From: Watersipora subatra
Lineage: Eukaryota > Bryozoa > Gymnolaemata > Cheilostomatida > Watersiporidae
Direction: 5' to 3'
Assembly (NCBI RefSeq): GCF_963576615.1
Contig: NC_088715.1
Coordinates: forward strand, 56,268,190 to 56,332,189
Length of the DNA stretch: 64,000 nucleotides
Position 1 is the stretch's first letter, and the number at the start of each line of letters is the position of its first letter. Under the pieces are notes generated by a model, which saw nothing but the letters and a program-made list of their open reading frames with translations, did not search any database and was not told where the DNA came from. This document shows, one piece after another, positions 23,749 through 34,134 of this stretch. A program made the position numbers and the translations under genes.

Positions 23749-25963
23749 GATGAAACTGAGTAATGCTGACGCCACTCATGGAACCTGTTATAGGCAGCAT
23801 CATCTGTCATCAAGTGATGGAGATATTTTCCTAGAGCTTCTACTGATGAGAAATTGTAGACATGAATAAAAGAATCTGGAGGAGCAATGCCCGTATATTC
23901 TTGCTCTGATAAACTTTTAAAATTTCCTTCTCTTTTCAAAGTTTCCCAGAATTTCTCACTTATATACTTTGTACATAATGAATTCTCAAATGCTAAGTAT
24001 ACCTGTAATGGTAGTGTGCCTTAGCCTTGCATGCTATGTCAACTTTTTTGGACAAGGTATTTGTTTGGTACAACCACCAAATATGTCTATATTTATCGTA
24101 AAACCTCTAATTGAACGTCATGGCGCTCTATTTTTAAACCCTTATTCTGTAGCGGCTGTCAATTGGAGGTGGCATTTAAATGAAGGCTGATTTTCATTAT
24201 TGTATTCGTGTATTTTTCAAATGGCTTGTTGGAATTTTGGAAAAATAAATTTAGCTCTTTCTTTTGAGTGAAGTGAATACCAAGTGACATCTCAGCCAGT
24301 TGTTATTTATTGTTTGCAATTACTCTGCGATGATATTATAGCCTTTTACTTGCTTGGCAACTTTTTAGAGCTTTTAATTTTTCGTTTCATTCTAAACTTG
24401 AAAGCATATTTTTATTTTATATTTATATTTAATTATGTTAAATAAAGCATCACTGCACTCATTGATTCTTTTGCTACAGTTTGCAGCCAAAATTAGCTTT
24501 TTATGTGCGATAAAGAAGAATTATGAGGGTCAATCCTTTGTAAGCTGTGTCAAGATAACCACAATGATGCTATTGAATAACATGCTATAAATCTGCAAAT
24601 TTATAAGTTATATAATGATAATCAATCAAATGCTACAAATACATAGATACATTCATCAACAAGTGACATAAGCTATATTACATGCCGGAACAAAAATTAA
24701 TGTTTTTAAAACAAAAATATTTCTGATCATTGCTTTCAATGGAACGAACATTTTCTGGTTGTTCAGTACTTTCCACAATATCTTCTGACCTAAAACTTTT
24801 TTCTGCACTGCTGAGCTAATCAGTATTATCGCCCAAACAACTTTTTGGCAGAGCAAAATGTTTACGCGTTGTATTTAGCACAACTGCAACATATAAAAGT
24901 TTTGCTCGCTAAGCGTAACCTTTGTACCATCGTAAATTCAAACCTTTTTTATATACAATCATTTGAAATTATCAAGAGAGCGTTAAACAAGAAACTATTA
25001 ATAGTCTCAGGCAGTTATTAATTATTTCAATGGTGTCAGTTTCAAAGTTTTAACAAAAATAAAGCACAAAGTTTTAGAATTGGACACCTGGAGAACTAAT
25101 TGTTATTGATGTAAACGATTTATTCATAATACGATTTTGTGGAACCTTTTTAACTGAAAAATTGATATTATGGACTCATAAAGATAAAATAATGTCAACC
25201 TGGTGATCAAATGGAAGTGGCATTCAATTATAGAGTGGGTGGCGCCCTATTTTTTAACCCTTTTCTCAGGGTCGCGGTCAATTGGAAGTGGCGTTAAAAT
25301 AGAAGTGGCATTATATTAGAGGTTATACGGTAAGTACTTTTTTTGCTGCATCGTAACGGATAGCCTGTCATGCTGTTTTGTATCACAACAAGAGATGTAT
25401 GAATATGCCCCCTTAGTTTTATTCTTCGAATAGTTGATAGTTGATTGTTACTTAATAGGTGTACACGTTTTCTTTGTGCGTTCATAAAATAACCGCGCAG
25501 TAAGTCATGCTTCAATTAAAACTGCTCACCACTTTGTTGAATGTATGCAAATGATACCCTAGAGGCTCTGTGCTTGCGATGAACCACAGTTGTCATTGAC
25601 TGATAGCTTAATTCTGTTTTTTTGGTAAAAAGACATCTCATGCTTTAACTTGACATTTAAATATTGTAGTAAAAATATAAAAAGTTGCAAGCCTAGTTGC
25701 TTATTGAAGATGATGGTTGCTGGTGTTCTGTGTTGCTGTGCAATTTAGGAGATTGCTAACCTAGTCACTTATCGATGATGATGATGCTTGCTCACCATCA
25801 AGAGGATTATCCAAAATCTTAGATAAAGACCATATGTTGACAGGCTGATAGTTTGCATGACAAAACTTTTTCTGGTCCCTTCTGTCTCTGTACATGATAG
25901 CTATGATATAAACTATAAAAGAAAGAGAGTAATAATACTGAACGCCTTTGATGAGCTGTTCAT
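23749..25963 (-). pseudogene. Broken alpha-1,3-fucosyltransferase (GT10) paralogue
   Basis: Three minus-strand pieces align with the intact gene at 28042-29241. An N-terminal piece (about 25785-25963) covers the start codon and membrane anchor to about residue 57. A middle piece (25331-25608) covers about residues 138-237. A C-terminal piece (23749-24094) covers about 238-355, including PPDSFIHVYNFSSVEALGKY. Residues of about 58-137 are replaced by unrelated sequence, a 1235-bp transposon separates the middle and C-terminal pieces, and the last ~44 codons are missing. Beyond residue 355 the frame runs into KHINYISTF..., which is not GT10. It is non-functional as a fucosyltransferase, and an exact copy lies at 59688-61902. 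Confidence 0.9.
24096..25330. mobile_element. 1235-bp TA-flanked DNA transposon inside the GT10 pseudogene
   Basis: The ends TCGTAAAACCTCTAAT and ATTAGAGGTTATACGG are inverted repeats (14 of 16 positions agree), flanked by TA on each side (24094-24095 and 25331-25332). Removing the insert restores the GT10 frame alignment. Sub-terminal blocks repeat the theme, with GGAGGTGGCATTTAAATG on the left and GGAAGTGGCGTTAAAATAG on the right. There is no transposase, so it is non-autonomous and Tc1/mariner-like by target site. The segment at 24835-25275 has a diverged relative at 41805-42237. Confidence 0.85.
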
Positions 25964-26460
25964 TTCTCAGCAGTTGAGGCTGGTTTACTAGACTAGCAAT
26001 CTTATGTATTTGATTGCACTGCCTTTACAAAAGCGCTTAGGCAACACCGCTTCTAAGCTTCTTACAAAAGTTTCAGCGTTACGGAAATAAGCGTTTTTGA
26101 ATAATTATAAAAACGATTAGGCAAACTGAGTGTGAGTTACTTACAAAAGGTTTAGTGTTTATGAAATATGGCTTTGAATAAATATAAAAGAGAGTCTTCT
26201 GAATGCCAACATTGACAAGCCTATTGTTGTTGTGTTTATACACTTAATATGTAGGGATCACTTGATACATTGATTATGATTCTTTTCATTGATAACTTTA
26301 GTGTGGGTTTCATTACTTTAAACTAAATATTCCCTTTTAACCTATACAAGCCTAAATAAATAACTCTATTGTGTGCATCCAAGCATCTAATCAGTTGGTT
26401 TCTAAAAGATAATAGACTCAGTGTTACTAAACAGCTCGTACCTAGTTTTTTATTAATGTT
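25964..26460. repeat. 5' flank of the GT10 pseudogene
   Basis: Aligns with the upstream flank of the intact gene (29242-29666), sharing TTTACTAGACTAGCAA, GTAGGGATCACTTGAT and AATAACTCTATTGTGTGCATC. The duplication that made the paralogues therefore included at least 0.4 kb of upstream sequence. Confidence 0.85.
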
Positions 26461-27035
26461 ATCTCAATTCTGTTTTTTGGGAGGAAGACATCTCATGCTG
26501 CATTTTGAAATTATAATATTGTAGTTATGTACACAAATATAACAAACTTTTTATCAGCAAATTACAAAGGTTGCTTCAAATAACTAAATGATTAAAAAAG
26601 TACTAGCTACTAAAATCATGAAAAATCAACCCGACATGGAAAGCTATAAGTATAGGTTGTATGAATATTTGTTAGCATGAGCATTAAAGAGAGAGTAAGA
26701 AAAACGAATGCTTTGATGAGCTGTTCATTATTCAGCAGTTGAGGCTGATTTTCTAGACTAGCAGTTTTATGTCTTTGATCGCACTGCCTCTACAAAAGCG
26801 CTCAACCATGTTCAATTGTGGCAAAGTTACATACAAAAGGTAATATGATAGGGTTATGATTCTTATAATAAAGCCTTGAAAGATTCAGGTGAGAGATGTA
26901 AAGGTTAATCTCAATGAGTGTGTTGTTGGTGTGTATGTGTACTGATGCGTCTGGATAATTTTTATTTTTCATGAAGATTATTTTCAGTGATAACTTTATT
27001 GCAGCTTTCAGTACTCTAAAGCAATAATAAATAGC
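26461..27035. repeat. Third copy of the GT10 5' region plus upstream block
   Basis: 26461-26690 (GGAGGAAGACATCTCATGCT...) matches 30848-31075 upstream of the intact gene. At 26691-27035 the start-codon region recurs once more (GCTTTGATGAGCTGTTCATT...TCAGCAGTTGAGGCTG), followed by a diverged 5' flank. The coding body is absent from this third copy, so only promoter-side sequence remains. Confidence 0.75.
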
Positions 27036-28041
27036 CTCATAGTGCTGAGTAACTCATCACCTCTCTAGCGTCGTAATCTTGAGTCTTTTATCATGTCTCC
27101 ATCAGGTAACAACACGTATATACATCATATCTCACTTTCTTACCCTTTTTACAACTTTATTCCTGATATACATGTATCTTTGTATGATTAGTGTATATGC
27201 AATTTTTTATAAGATGGTAAATGTCAGAATTATGGAAGATGACTGTTTTTGCTCATTAAATACAAGTTATCAGTTTAAACCTTCTGATAAGGATCTATTC
27301 AAATTGAGACAATTCTGTATTCACTTTCTAAACAGGTTTTGGCATAACTACCAGTAAGTTTTAATTAATCACATTTCCTTACATTATTCTTTATTTGTTG
27401 CTTTTTGAAAGCATGTGTAAGTTAGGAAAATAACCAACATGTTCTTTCTGTTACAATATCTTGTTTTGAGTGTTTTATTTTCATTTTTATGGTACGGAAA
27501 CCAATCAATATATAGTTAATTGCTCTATATATAAATAAATTGCACCAACATGCGAGTAAATTGACATACGAGCTCAGTCTCGGAACGCATTAGACTCGTA
27601 AGTCGAAGTATGACTGTATTCACTTTCTAAACAGGTTTTTGCATAGTTACCAGTAAGCTTTACATGTATTTTACACTAGAGAAGAAACAATACACTATGT
27701 TACAACACATAAATAAACAAACAAACAAAACAAGTTAAAAAGACACTTTATCATGGCTTTTACTCAAGTTCTGGATATAAAAGTCTCAACGCCATATAAT
27801 AGAGGAACAAGCGTAGTAACCGGTGATCTGCTACAGTATGTTAAAACTTAAACCGAAGAGACAGCTATAAAAACTCATCACTGCGACAAATTTCACTTGA
27901 TACAACCTTTAGATGTCCAAAAAGCAAAAACTGTTATAAGCGTAGAATTAATGGTAAACAAAGGTACATTAGCACGAGATTAAAATCATGATTATCATGT
28001 GTCTGTTAATTCCTATGTATGTGGATTGTCAAATATTGGAT
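27036..28041. other. Spacer downstream of the intact GT10 gene
   Basis: A 92-codon plus-strand frame (27079-27357) exists, but its first half is low-complexity hydrophobic and no family is recognised. A ~45-bp segment (TGTATTCACTTTCTAAACAG...ACCAGTAAG) occurs twice, at about 27317 and 27614. The 250 bp nearest the gene are distantly similar to 43900-44110 and are probably its 3' untranslated region. Confidence 0.4.
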
Positions 28042-29241
28042 TTAACTGGTAGGTATTGACAAGTTCTTGCAGTTATTTTCATCATTCCTTTCATCAGCAA
28101 ATTGCCTATTCTGTTCCGCGTGGAGAGACTCCGGGTGATTGATGCTTTTACAAAGGCTACAAGGTTGCCCGATTACTGATGAAACTGAATAATACTGACG
28201 CCACTCATGGTACCTGTTATAGGCAGCATCATCTGTCATCAGGTGCTGGAGATATTTTCCTAAAGCCTCTACTGATGAGAAGTTGTAGACGTGAATAAAA
28301 GAATCTGGAGGAGCAATGTCAGTATATTCTTGCACTGATAAACCTCCGAGAGCAACGGGAACATAATTCCCTTCACTTTTCAAAGTTTTCCAGAATTTCT
28401 CAGTTATATACTCTGTACATAAGGAATTCTCAAATGCTAAGTAGAATCTGTAAGGATAGTGTGTGTCAGCCACACATGTTTTGTTACCTCTTTTTGGACA
28501 AAGTATTTGTTTGGTGCAGCCACCCAATATGTCTACATTTATGTACTTCTTTAGCTGCCTCATAAAGGAAAGTCTGTCATACTGTCTTGTTTTGCAGTGA
28601 GAGACATATGCATATGCCCCTTTAGTTTTGTTTTTTGAATAGTTGATAGTGGGTTGTTGCTGAATAGGTGCACGCCCTTGTTTTGTTCGTCCGTAACCTA
28701 ACTGTGCAGGTGTGGAGTTGCGTAAGTAGGTCATGCTTCCATTAAAGTTGTTGACAACTTTGTTGAATCTATGCCAAGGGTAAGCTGGCGGCTCCATGCT
28801 TGCTACAAACCACAGTTGTCGTTGACGGATAGCTCTTGGAAACTGTAACAAACTCTGCGTAGTGTTTGGAACAAATATAAGCGCATCGGCTTGCTGAGCA
28901 TAACTGATGTTATCTGGACTGTAGATAAAATCACAATTCGAATACTCACATCCACCAAAGTGAATCCTTGGAAGCAGCCATGGTCCTCCGCTGTCTATAC
29001 TTACTATTAATTTTGTTTTACCAAGTTCGGTCGTTTCTGACATTTGATTCGGAAAAAAATGTCTTGAACTGTCACCATCAAGAAGGATTTTTGGATTCTT
29101 AGATAAAAACCATTTGTCAACTGGATGATGCTTTGCCTGAAAGAACTTTTTCCTGTTTTCTCTGTTTTCGTACATGATAGCTATGATATAAACAATAAAA
29201 GAGAGAGCAATAATACTGAACGCCTTTGATGAGTTGTTCAT
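28042..29241 (-). CDS. Alpha-1,3-fucosyltransferase, GT10 family, intact single exon
   Basis: The 399-residue product is a type II Golgi-type enzyme expected to move fucose from GDP-fucose onto N-acetylglucosamine of glycans. A short cytoplasmic N-terminus is followed by one membrane segment (about residues 7-24), a basic stem (ENRENRKKFF) and the catalytic domain. GT10 marks in order are FVASMEPPAYPW (145-156), FNGSMTYLRNST (166-177), AYVSHCKTRQYDRLSFMRQL (211-230), VDILGGC (236-242) and the signature FYLAFENSLCTEYITEKFW (266-284), then VPVALGG (294-300) and APPDSFIHV (310-318). Cysteines at 361 and 364 lie in the C-terminal tail. Several N-glycosylation sequons are present. The start is set by the anchor, and the length suits the family. 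The exact linkage and acceptor cannot be read from the sequence. Confidence 0.95.
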   Translation of the reverse strand: MNNSSKAFSIIALSFIVYIIAIMYENRENRKKFFQAKHHPVDKWFLSKNPKILLDGDSSRHFFPNQMSETTELGKTKLIVSIDSGGPWLLPRIHFGGCEYSNCDFIYSPDNISYAQQADALIFVPNTTQSLLQFPRAIRQRQLWFVASMEPPAYPWHRFNKVVNNFNGSMTYLRNSTPAQLGYGRTKQGRAPIQQQPTINYSKNKTKGAYAYVSHCKTRQYDRLSFMRQLKKYINVDILGGCTKQILCPKRGNKTCVADTHYPYRFYLAFENSLCTEYITEKFWKTLKSEGNYVPVALGGLSVQEYTDIAPPDSFIHVYNFSSVEALGKYLQHLMTDDAAYNRYHEWRQYYSVSSVIGQPCSLCKSINHPESLHAEQNRQFADERNDENNCKNLSIPTS

Positions 29242-29666
29242 CGTTCAGCAGTTGAGGCTAGTTTACTAGACTAGCAACTTTACGTATTTGATTGCACTGC
29301 CTTTACAAAAGCGCTCAAGCAAAACTGCTTCTTTGTTATTTACAAAAGGTTCAGTGTTTATGAAATAAGTCTTTGAATGAATATAAAAGAAGCCTCCTGA
29401 GAGCCACCATTAACAATCCTGTTGTTGGTGTGTATATATACACTGATGCGTAGGGATCACTTGATGCATGGATCAATATTCCTTCCATTGACAACTTTAG
29501 GGTTTCATTACTCTAAAGTCTAAACTGAATATTGCCTTTTAACATAGACAGGTCCAAATAAATAACTCTATTGTGTGCATCCAAGCTCAATTAATCAGTT
29601 GGTTTCTAACAAATAATAGACTCAATGTTACTAAACAGCCCCTACCTACTTTTCTATTAATATTAT
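29242..29666 (-). promoter_or_regulatory. Upstream flank of the intact GT10 gene (5' UTR/promoter)
   Basis: This 425 bp is conserved, though diverged, with the flanks of the broken copies (25964-26460, 26691-27035). Such shared upstream sequence would hold the 5' untranslated region and core promoter. I see no single unmistakable motif: TATA-like strings exist but are uninformative in AT-rich DNA. Conservation stops abruptly at 29666, where a transposon begins. Confidence 0.45.
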
Positions 29667-30847
29667 CCCACGACCAAACACGAGCGAAGCAATTGTTTGG
29701 GAGATTTGTGATAAATGCATATGTGCACACAACTCACCAAGATTATTCATCAACAGCCGTCGTAAACCCTTGCACCGAATTCTCATCAACAAATTTAACC
29801 GTTTTTCGATAGAGTCGTTTAAGTATACTAACGGTACAAAACACATATAAACCTATTTAAATATGTTACTAAGTCTTTATTATTTGTAGAAAATTTAATA
29901 AACCTTTCCATCTGATCGGATTATGCATAAATAGACAAATTAATTCGCCCTAAAATCGTTATTAAAACTTGCCAAGCCTTATTTTTATTAAAATTAAGAC
30001 CGGCAATCGAAACACTGAGCGACAGAGAATAGAACCATTAAGTTGTGCGCATTTCACAAAAAAATGTGCATATTTCACCAGTCTAGAGCATTGTCTAATT
30101 GTCGAAGGTTTCTGTAATTAACGTAGAAGTACTGAAAAGTTATCGTTTCTTTTTTGCCGATTTCAAAGTAACTGACACTTTGGACACTTATGATTACTTT
30201 GGTATTCTAAATGATGTCCAAAACAGTGAAAGTAAAGAAAATGACAATGATTTTTTTTCTAACGATTCTTATTAGATTATTACAATATTTAATTATAAGA
30301 ATAATAATCCAATTTTATAAGATTTAATTATAAGAATAATTAATCGATTTTATAAGATTTATTTATACGAATAAGCATTCGAATTTACAAGATCGAAGTA
30401 TATAGTGACCGATGTTCGGCAATATGTTACTGTTATTATTTTTTCTAAATAGTTTTGTTAAATAGATTTTCTAAAAATCTATGTAAGTATCACAGCTTCT
30501 TGATATTGTTAGCTATGAAGTATTGAAATGTAAACAAAATTGTGCATTAGTTTTCTATTATTACTGTATTACTATATTAATAATATTGGTTATTCTAATA
30601 ATACCAGTGCATTTTACTTCTAATATTGCATTTCTCCTATTGCAAGGGAGAGATATAAACATATAATCTTTTCCTTTCATTATTGCTATTTGTTGTACAT
30701 AATAACACCCTGTACATTGCAGCTACCATTGCAGTTATCCTATTGCACTGCCATTTGACTGCTAATATTGCATTTCTCAACCATCAGTACCCTTTCTTTT
30801 TTCCAATATCACTTTGGTCGTGGGCTGTATGACAGGGGAATTTCTAG
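29667..30847. mobile_element. ~1.18-kb insertion with CCCACGACCAAA ends, upstream of GT10
   Basis: Left end CCCACGACCAAA (29667-29678) and TTTGGTCGTGGG (30813-30824) are perfect 12-bp inverted repeats. About 23 bp more (CTGTATGACAGGGGAATTTCTAG) separate the right repeat from the point where homology to 26461 resumes. The paralogous flank in copy A is continuous there (ATTAATGTTATCTCAATTCTG), showing this is an insertion. It contains a 3 x 35-bp tandem repeat and no transposase. The class is uncertain because no clean target-site duplication could be read. Confidence 0.7.
30287..30391. repeat. Three tandem copies of a 35-bp AT-rich unit
   Basis: Units start at 30287, 30322 and 30357, each beginning ATTTA(A/T)TTATA(A/C)GAATAA and ending TT(A)(T/C)AAG. 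Divergence increases in the third unit. Confidence 0.85.
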
Positions 30848-31075
30848 TCTCAATTTTGTCTTTTGGGAAGAAGACATCTCATGCTGCATTTTGACATTAA
30901 AGTATTGTAGCTATGTACAAATAACAAACTTTTCATGAGCAAATTACAAAATTTGCCTCAAATCACTAAATGATTAAAAAATTACTAGCTCGTAAAAGCA
31001 TGAAAAATCAAACCGACTTGGAAAGCTGTAAGTTTAGGTTGTATAAAAGATTTGTTAGAATGAGCGGTGAAACAG
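30848..31075. repeat. GT10-associated upstream block
   Basis: Matches 26461-26690 (GAAGACATCTCATGCTGCATTTTGACATT, then AAATCACTAAATGATTAAAAA). It is the continuation of the GT10 5' flank displaced by the 1.18-kb insertion. Confidence 0.8.
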
Positions 31076-33255
31076 ATTTTAAAGACACATAAACTACACG
31101 CCTAGATAATTGTGATGATGTAAAACATAGTTAATCAACATTTGATTGTATTCAGCTGTCGTTGAGAAATTATTATTGTCAATTTAGCAGCGAGTAGTCA
31201 GACTGCTTGAAAATAAATCATATTACATCCAGGTTTACACAACTTTAAAAAACTCTCACAGCAGTCAGACTCACTCAGATAGTAGAAACTCTCATCAATA
31301 TGTTATATTTTGTTCACTTTTTATTCAAAGTCTAGTACTTACCTGTAAATAAATCCTATAATCACATCTGCTCTTGAAACCTATCTAAAGCTCGTGGCAA
31401 AATAGTAAAACTGTACAGCTGGAATATGATAGTGGAGTTATAATTTTACTGCTGTAAAACAATTATTGAATTGTACTTATACAGTGGATTGTTCCTACAC
31501 CAAGAAAAAGAGGCCTCATTGGTCTGTTTTGCTAGCTTCAGCTGTATAACGTTCTGGTAACCATTAAAAAGCTTATACTGTGCACTTTTGGAATACTTTA
31601 ATAGAATTACAATATAGTAAACCAATTTTGAACAAGTCATTTAAAGACTCACCTTTTGATATTTCATGAATCGGCTGAGAGGTTAATAACTTCTGACCGA
31701 AGAATTGGAGATTCAGCCTGAGAGGGCTAATCCTGGTCTACTCATATCTCTGTCAGGTTGCTACTGTATATACATCATCACTTTTATTGTTATAAATTTT
31801 TACATTTCATTCTAATATATTTCTGTACCATTGTTAGGTTGTTGTAGTTGCTGTCATTGGAATATCAATAATTAAACAGAGAGCATAGGAACTTTAATTT
31901 AATTTAGTTTATTTTGCTGTTTACTTTTAATTTTTAATTTTGTAGTAATATTTGCCAAATATTGCTAACTCAGCATGTGCCGACTCATTTGCATTTTACT
32001 GTACTAAAATTGCAACAATAACATAATTTTACTAATTTTAGTGTGCAAACGTAAGTAAAGTTTTAGATCAGCACCGGGTAAAAAATGTAGTTGGTAATCG
32101 ACAACAATCACAATTACTATTACACTGAAAAACTAAAATTCATTTTGCCATAAAATTAAGTACTAAACGAATCTATCAAATTTAGGATCAACAGATTGTG
32201 CAAAATTGGCTATTACTCAAAAACTCTCAGCAGTGAAATTGTGAAATTAATTTTTCAGTGAGTTTTATTCTAAAATGCTATCAATTAGCTAACTTACATG
32301 CTTAAATTTAAATTAATGCTATTTTGTAGCCTATGCTTATATAGTAAGCTAATTGGTGAATGTATTAATTTATAAGCCTATATCATTTACTCTTGTGTAC
32401 TGCATGTAATACTATTACTTATTTCTGTGTACAAGTATAATGGCTGTCTCACGGATTGCTGTCTCTGTGTTTATTACCTAGTGGTTATTTCATTCATTAC
32501 GTCATTCATTATGTCACCTGTTATTGTGTCATTCGAATACAAATGGTCTTGGTGTCAAGTTAGCTGGTTCTCTATACAAGGATAAAAGTACTTATTAAAC
32601 CATTTTTTTCACAGCGGTTTCGTGAATATTTTTTAATAACATACAAAATTTGAATTCATGAATAATTATGTCATATTTTTCTGTTGCTATACAACTTTAC
32701 ATTGTCAATAATGAAACTATATTATAAACTATATCTACAATATGCTAAATAAAGTGTTGTAAATACTTGTTTCGCTGATGATTGGTTGTTGATTCAGAGT
32801 TTGCTCACTGATAAAGTGCTTCGGCAAGTTGCTAATCTGACTGGCTCATGCAATGTTGGTGACATACCTCTGCTTGTGCCTGTCACTCTGTCATCTATTG
32901 GTAATTGCTGTAGGATGTAATTCTCTTTCATATGAAATTGTGATGCTCAATGATCATCATGATCTAGTTAGAGTTTTATGCTGCTTTTTGTTCATAAGTT
33001 TTATAATATGAAAAAAAGACAACTCCGAATCCTACTGATGTCATATATATTCACATCAGCTGCAATGGTTGAACAACTCCCATGCTTGATATTTTTAGCA
33101 GCACCACAATTGCTCTAGATTTTCATGTTTGCTTGTTGATGTATCGGAGTGTTTACTGGGTTTTTTTGTAGTAGTAGTTGTATTTTATGATCTCACAATA
33201 TGCTGTTTCTTTCAATTAGTCTGTCATCATATTTCACATTCTACACTATTTTAAA
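31076..33255. other. No gene seen
   Basis: AT-rich sequence with no supported exon and no repeat shared with other parts of the window that I could recognise. Confidence 0.4.
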
Positions 33256-34128
33256 GATTGACTTGCAACAAAATTTACATTACAGTTATTTGTATGAAAA
33301 TATTCACCATGTCTTACTCTGTTATGTTGTAGGTGCAAAATATATGGGAATGTGATTACAAGCTTTTAAAAGCTCAAAAACGAACCGTTAATCGCAGTCA
33401 CACGAGACCGCCGTATTTTAGATTCTCTTTCCAAAACGGCTCAAATGTGACGTAGCTGTGTTAGATGGTTTCTGTTTACAATTTCATGCAACCTTATTCG
33501 TTGAAATATTTCACAAATATACTTCACAAATTCAATAAAACCATGCCTATTGTTCTTACGCGTCTGGTTTATCGTCATTTTAATGCTGTCACTTTTAGCA
33601 GTGATATTTTATAACTTACCGTAAAAATTTGTTTAATTTTTTAGCCCTAGCTTGAATGAATACATATCATTGCCTGATAATCATGACAGGCCTGTTGGTC
33701 ATCGGTGATTATCGAAAAGTGCTGCGAAAACTATTTGTGAAGTATTGGGTCACATGATCAGATTACGACTTGCTGATTAGACCAAGCTGCAACAAAACTG
33801 TAAAGTAGCGAGCATCTATATTTGATACGGGATCTTCGGTAAAACCCGAAGTGTTTGTCATAAACTAGTGCTACGATAAGTTTTATATTGAGCTTTTTAT
33901 TGCCTTTTCAATTCATGGAAGAACATCACGTGACAAGACGATAACCAAATTTCATGACTATGTCAGAGAAATAAAGAGATTCCAATTTACAGCGGCTTTT
34001 CGTTTTTGAGCTTTTAAGAGCTTGTAATAACATTTCCACATATTTGACACCTACAACACAACAGAGTAAGACATGGTGAATCTTTTGATACCAAAGAACT
34101 GTAATGTAAATTTTGTTGCAAGTCAACC
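33256..34128. mobile_element. Long-terminal-inverted-repeat MITE, copy 2, with TTTAAA flanks
   Basis: Arms of about 150 bp start GATTGACTTGCAACAAAATT and end AATTTTGTTGCAAGTCAACC. Both contain CACCATGTCTTACTCTGTT and AAAGCTCAAAAACGAA-type sequence. TTTAAA flanks both ends exactly (33250-33255 and 34129-34134). Because the right flank is TTTAA or TTTAAA in all three copies seen, TTTAAA may be a preferred target or part of the end. The whole element could fold into a long hairpin. Confidence 0.8.
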
Positions 34129-34134
34129 TTTAAA

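Larger units (their letters stand above)
23253..28061. repeat. Near-identical segmental duplication, copy A
   Basis: From the end of the TA tract onward, this sequence matches 59192-64000 at a constant offset of 35,939 bp. I found no indels and only about five substitutions by eye (for example near 23352, 24052, 26967, 27794 and 28008). It carries the broken GT10 paralogue, its inserted transposon and two 5'-flank blocks, and runs into the 3' end of the intact GT10 gene. Copy B is cut by the window end, so the full extent is unknown. Confidence 0.95.

Noticed and set aside
23969..24190. 73-codon plus-strand frame across the GT10 pseudogene and transposon end
   Set aside because: It is antisense to the GT10 relic and crosses the transposon junction.
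27079..27357. 92-codon plus-strand frame repeated at 63018-63296
   Set aside because: The second occurrence is only the recent segment duplication, so it gives no evidence of selection. The first half is low-complexity hydrophobic sequence.
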